Virus record (IMG/VR): IMGVR_UViG_3300048925_000213
Span: 1 to 33,330 of that record
Reading direction: 5' to 3' (one strand)
Source: a virus
DNA length: 33,330 nt
Below the pieces are notes generated by a model. The model did not search any database. It saw nothing but the letters and a program-made list of their open reading frames with translations, and had not been told where the DNA came from. This document shows, one piece after another, positions 31,009-33,330 of this stretch (the stretch's first letter is position 1; each line of letters begins with the position of its first letter). Both the position numbers and the translations under genes were made by a program.

Positions 31009-31026
31009 TCTGGCCGGACGGCGACA
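31009..31026. promoter_or_regulatory. Ogr-type activator box between FI and D
   Basis: TCT-N12-ACA, with the same flanks (GGTCTGGCC and GACAACAAAA) as the box at 13791-13808. The centre is about 82 bp from the FI start and about 72 bp from the D start. This near-symmetry suggests that one box serves both divergent late promoters. Confidence 0.65.
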
Positions 31027-31088
31027 ACAAAAACCGATTTAGTCTCTCCCGCGCGCGTGGGATCCTTCGCCGGAATAAGGGGGGAGGC

Positions 31089-32225
31089 ATGGCACTTACA
31101 GACCTGAAAAAATCACTTAACGACGCCGTCAGCAGCTATAACGATTCACTTACCGATGCTGTAAAAAGTCCGGGATTCAGCATTACGATGGGCGGCGAGG
31201 TGCTGACGCAGCTTGATGATCGGATCATGTCGCTGTCACTGACGGACAACAGGGGGTTCGATGCCGATCAGCTGTCCATTTCCATTGATGACAGTGACGG
31301 TATGGTTGCCCTGCCGCCGCGAGGGGCTGAGCTTGCCGTATCAATTGGCTGGCTGGGAGAGCCGCTGATCTACAAAGGGTTGTACACGGTTGATGAGGTT
31401 TCCCATGAAGGCCCGGCAGATACGATTGGCATTACTGCCCGCAGTGCTGATTTTCGTGAAGAGTTCAACGTAAAGCGCGAAGTCTCATGGCATGACGTGA
31501 CTGTCGAGCGAGTCGTGTCGGCCATAGCGCACCGTTACGGACTTAAGGCGCAAATCAGTGAAATGCTCATGGATATTGAGATTGATCACGCCGACCAGAC
31601 GCAGGAAAGCGATATGTCTTTCCTTACCCGCATGGCGGAAATGCTGGGTGCAATTGCCACCGTCAAAAACGGCAATCTGCTGTTTATTCTGCCTGGCGGC
31701 GGTGTAACCTCTGAAGGGAAGGCACTACCCTCTGCCAGCATTGACCGCACGAGCGGTGACCATCACCGCTTTCGTATTGCCGATCGGGATGCATATACTG
31801 GCGTTCGGGCCTACTGGCTGGATCTCAATTTTGGCAAAAAGAAGAAGGTCAGCGTTAAGCGCCGCAAGCCTGCAAAGCCCAAAAAAGATAAGAGCAGTAG
31901 CCGTGAGGGCGATTACATGGAGGGCGCAGACGGTAACGTTTATGTGCTGCGCAAGACCTACCAGAATGAAGAAGCGGCAAAACGCGCGGCGGCGGCAAAA
32001 TGGCAACAGCTTCAGCGTGGCGCGGCAGAGTTTTCGATCACCCTGGCGCGTGGCCGCGCTGAGCTATACCCCGAAATGCACGTCACGGTTAGCGGTTTTA
32101 AGGATGAAATAGATAATCAGGACTGGATCATTGCGCGTGCTGAGCACGTCATTGACGACAGCGGCTTTACCACCCGGCTGGAGCTGGAAGCGAAAATACC
32201 TGACTGGATAGCGGAAACTGAATAA
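31089..32225 (+). CDS. D: Tail protein gpD (hub/late control protein)
   Basis: The 378-aa protein compares with 387 in P2. It is a T4 gp27-like hub with MSLSLTDNRGFDADQLSISI, LPPRGAELAVSIGWLGEPLI and the conserved ADQTQESDMSFLTRMAEMLG. A Lys-rich loop (KKKKVSVKRRKPAKPKKDKS) interrupts the middle. GGGGGAGG precedes ATG 31089. In P2 it is the last gene of the FI-D operon. Here it stands alone in rightward direction next to FI. Confidence 0.94.
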   Translation: MALTDLKKSLNDAVSSYNDSLTDAVKSPGFSITMGGEVLTQLDDRIMSLSLTDNRGFDADQLSISIDDSDGMVALPPRGAELAVSIGWLGEPLIYKGLYTVDEVSHEGPADTIGITARSADFREEFNVKREVSWHDVTVERVVSAIAHRYGLKAQISEMLMDIEIDHADQTQESDMSFLTRMAEMLGAIATVKNGNLLFILPGGGVTSEGKALPSASIDRTSGDHHRFRIADRDAYTGVRAYWLDLNFGKKKKVSVKRRKPAKPKKDKSSSREGDYMEGADGNVYVLRKTYQNEEAAKRAAAAKWQQLQRGAAEFSITLARGRAELYPEMHVTVSGFKDEIDNQDWIIARAEHVIDDSGFTTRLELEAKIPDWIAETE

Positions 32226-32264
32226 AATGAAATGGAGTTCAACTCCCACAGGGGAGCCATCATT

Positions 32265-32513
32265 ATGTTCAGATGTCCATTTTGCGGCGCTATGGCCCGC
32301 ACCCGTACCAGCCGTAAAATAACCGATATGACAATCCGGCAATATCACCAGTGTCAGAATCTGGAATGTAGCCGGTCATTCACCACGCTTAACAGCGTGG
32401 AAAGGGAGGTAACAAAGCGTGCAGGTGCTGCACCGTTACCGCCTGACTTCATCCCACGCGATGCATTCCCTGCATCACATTACGGCAGAGACCAGCTTAA
32501 TTTGGCTCTCTGA
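32265..32513 (+). CDS. ogr: Late gene activator Ogr
   Basis: The 82-aa protein compares with 72 in P2. A zinc finger is formed by Cys4, Cys7, Cys30 and Cys35 in MFRCPFCGAM and QCQNLECSRSF. TRTSRKITDMT matches the Ogr family. It binds TGT-N12-ACA-type boxes and contacts RNA polymerase alpha to start late transcription. GGGGAG lies 8 nt before ATG 32265. It is 39 bp after D. The extra C-terminal length is Pro-rich. Confidence 0.95.
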   Translation: MFRCPFCGAMARTRTSRKITDMTIRQYHQCQNLECSRSFTTLNSVEREVTKRAGAAPLPPDFIPRDAFPASHYGRDQLNLAL

Positions 32514-32638
32514 GCATCGTCAAATCGCTCCCGCAAATTCACTAAGTGCGGGGGCAAATTCAAGTAAAACGCTTTTTCCAAAGAAAATAACTTTGATAAC
32601 ATCGGTCTGCATATTAATAGCGATGATGGGATAGGGAT

Positions 32639-33022
32639 ATGAAAAAGGTATTGTTAATACTGGCTATGGTTTCTCTCGTAGGATGCAAGCCCAGTGCTGA
32701 TAAAGCTGTAGAATTAGGTAAGAAAGAAATATCAGCAGATGTTAGGGATCCGGATAGCGTCAAATTTAGATATCTAAGATTCATTCAGACTGAACAGTCA
32801 CCGGAAGGAGCTACTGTTGGTTATGTTTGCGGTCAGATTAATGGCAAAAATGGTTTTGGTGCCTATGAAGGATTTTCTCCATTCATTATGAAAATCAGCA
32901 TGAAACCTAAGGGGATGTTTTCTACTAGCGTCTCATACTATGTAACCGATAAAAAAATCTACACCCGATTCAGCGAGCCAGTGCCAGCTAGTTACAGGGA
33001 GAAGTGTGGGGCTGATGAATAG
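32639..33022 (+). CDS. Lipoprotein cargo gene beside attR
   Basis: The 127-aa precursor has a signal peptide MKKVLLILAMVSLVGC with lipobox LVGC and lipidated Cys16. The residue after Cys is Lys, not Asp, so outer-membrane sorting is expected. The body has DVRDPDSVKFRYLRFIQTEQ and VGYVCGQINGKNGFG, a pattern I recall in small bacterial proteins of unknown function. The DNA is AT-richer than its neighbours, and the gene lies between ogr and attR, where P2 has none. A surface change such as superinfection exclusion is plausible but unproven. Confidence 0.75.
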   Translation: MKKVLLILAMVSLVGCKPSADKAVELGKKEISADVRDPDSVKFRYLRFIQTEQSPEGATVGYVCGQINGKNGFGAYEGFSPFIMKISMKPKGMFSTSVSYYVTDKKIYTRFSEPVPASYREKCGADE

Positions 33023-33052
33023 CTGACCAATCTCTTTGTGATTGATTAGATG

Positions 33053-33071
33053 TGTGGTCATTTTGTGGATC
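33053..33071 (+). promoter_or_regulatory. Integrase arm-type binding sites, right arm
   Basis: TGTGGTCA (33053-33060) and TGTGGATC (33064-33071) repeat the pair at 337-355 with the same spacing. Only the three bases between differ (TTT here, AAA there). They lie 48 bp inside the attR core. Confidence 0.6.
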
Positions 33072-33118
33072 TAAATTATCTTTGTTTAATAGGAATCAAT
33101 GATTTAGGTTTAGTGTAG

Positions 33119-33135
33119 CGGGGCGCTTGCGCCCC
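33119..33135. repeat. attR core
   Basis: Identical to 229-245. Beyond it the sequence is GTTTGCATTGG leading to yeaE, presumed chromosomal. Here the hairpin lacks the T-run seen at attL. Confidence 0.7.
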
Positions 33136-33174
33136 GTTTGCATTGGTGTGGTGCAACGAAAAAGAGGGAATGAT

Positions 33175-33330
33175 ATGAGCGTAAAAACCGTGACCTTTTC
33201 CGCGGGGCGTCCACTTCCGGCTATTGGACAGGGTACCTGGTATATGGGAGAAAAAGCCAGCCAGCGTAAATCCGAAGTGAATGCACTGCGGGCGGGCATT
33301 GATCTGGGGTTAACGTTAATTGATACCGCT
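33175..33330 (+). CDS. yeaE: Aldo/keto reductase YeaE, N-terminal part (partial)
   Basis: The first 52 codons of a gene that continues past the window. MSVKTVTFSAGRPLPAIGQG, then TWYMGEKASQRKSEVNALRA and LGLTLIDTA match the start of E. coli YeaE (methylglyoxal-reducing aldo/keto reductase). The NADPH-binding and catalytic Tyr regions lie outside the window. GAGGGA precedes the ATG. It marks the chromosomal right flank. Confidence 0.88.
   Translation, partial: MSVKTVTFSAGRPLPAIGQGTWYMGEKASQRKSEVNALRAGIDLGLTLIDTA

Larger units (their letters stand above)
229..33135. mobile_element. P2-type prophage, apparently complete
   Basis: A full set of P2-family genes lies between two copies of a 17-bp core. 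It includes integrase, C, Cox-like, A, Q, P, O, N, M, L, X, lysis genes, R, S, V, W, J, I, H, G, U, T, E/E', FII, FI, D and ogr. No structural gene is broken as far as I can see. The host genes mipA and yeaE, adjacent in E. coli, flank it. Cargo genes sit at three places: between A and cos, between G and the FI-U block, and next to attR. The FI-to-U block is inverted relative to P2. No P2 gene B (helicase loader) homologue was recognised. Confidence 0.95.

Noticed and set aside
24948-31088. Site-specific invertible segment with inverted repeats and an invertase
   Set aside because: I found no invertase gene and no clear inverted repeats at the two ends of the inverted tail block, so an active DNA switch is not supported.
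32523-32638. Hairpin and promoter before the lipoprotein gene
   Set aside because: A 6-bp stem with no T-run and only weak -35/-10 matches. A promoter is expected here but I could not place it with confidence.

Overview
The window is an essentially complete P2-type temperate myophage prophage of about 32.9 kb, sitting between two enterobacterial chromosomal genes. The left edge carries the last 63 codons of a MipA/OmpV-type outer-membrane protein. The right edge carries the first 52 codons of a YeaE-type aldo/keto reductase. These two genes are neighbours in E. coli, so the host is an Enterobacteriaceae member. I place it nearer Klebsiella, Enterobacter or Citrobacter than E. coli, but that is a guess. 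A 17-bp identical sequence (229-245 and 33119-33135), which is also the mipA terminator hairpin, marks the likely attL and attR cores. Phage arm-type integrase sites lie just inside both.

Layout from left to right. (1) Lysogeny: P2-like integrase and C repressor leftward, two palindromic operators, then a Cox-like regulator rightward. (2) Early operon, 2.2-8.6 kb: small phage proteins (one Fil-like), a Dam-type adenine methylase, a C5-cytosine methylase with a long second open frame, and the rolling-circle initiator A. (3) Cargo between A and cos, 8.6-10.5 kb: repeat-rich intergenic DNA, a second adenine methylase, a small gene and a HicAB toxin-antitoxin pair. (4) cos region, 10.5-10.9 kb. 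(5) Portal and large terminase (Q, P) leftward; then O, N, M, L, X, lysis genes, R, S, V, W, J, I, H, G rightward, almost all with overlapping start and stop codons. (6) A small cargo spot, then U, T, E/E', FII and FI leftward. In P2 these genes run rightward, in the same direction as D. (7) D and ogr rightward, a lipoprotein cargo gene, then attR.

How it works together: C represses the early operon; Cox and Int handle excision; A starts replication; Ogr activates late transcription. Two nearly identical Ogr-type boxes sit midway between divergent genes (P/O and FI/D), at similar distances from each start, which suggests bidirectional late promoters. Lysis uses a holin, a P1-Lyz-like SAR endolysin and an embedded spanin pair. 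The most notable features are the inverted FI-U block, the symmetric late promoters, the two-frame methylase gene, a 32-nt repeat present in both cargo spots, and three methyltransferases with no recognisable restriction enzyme.
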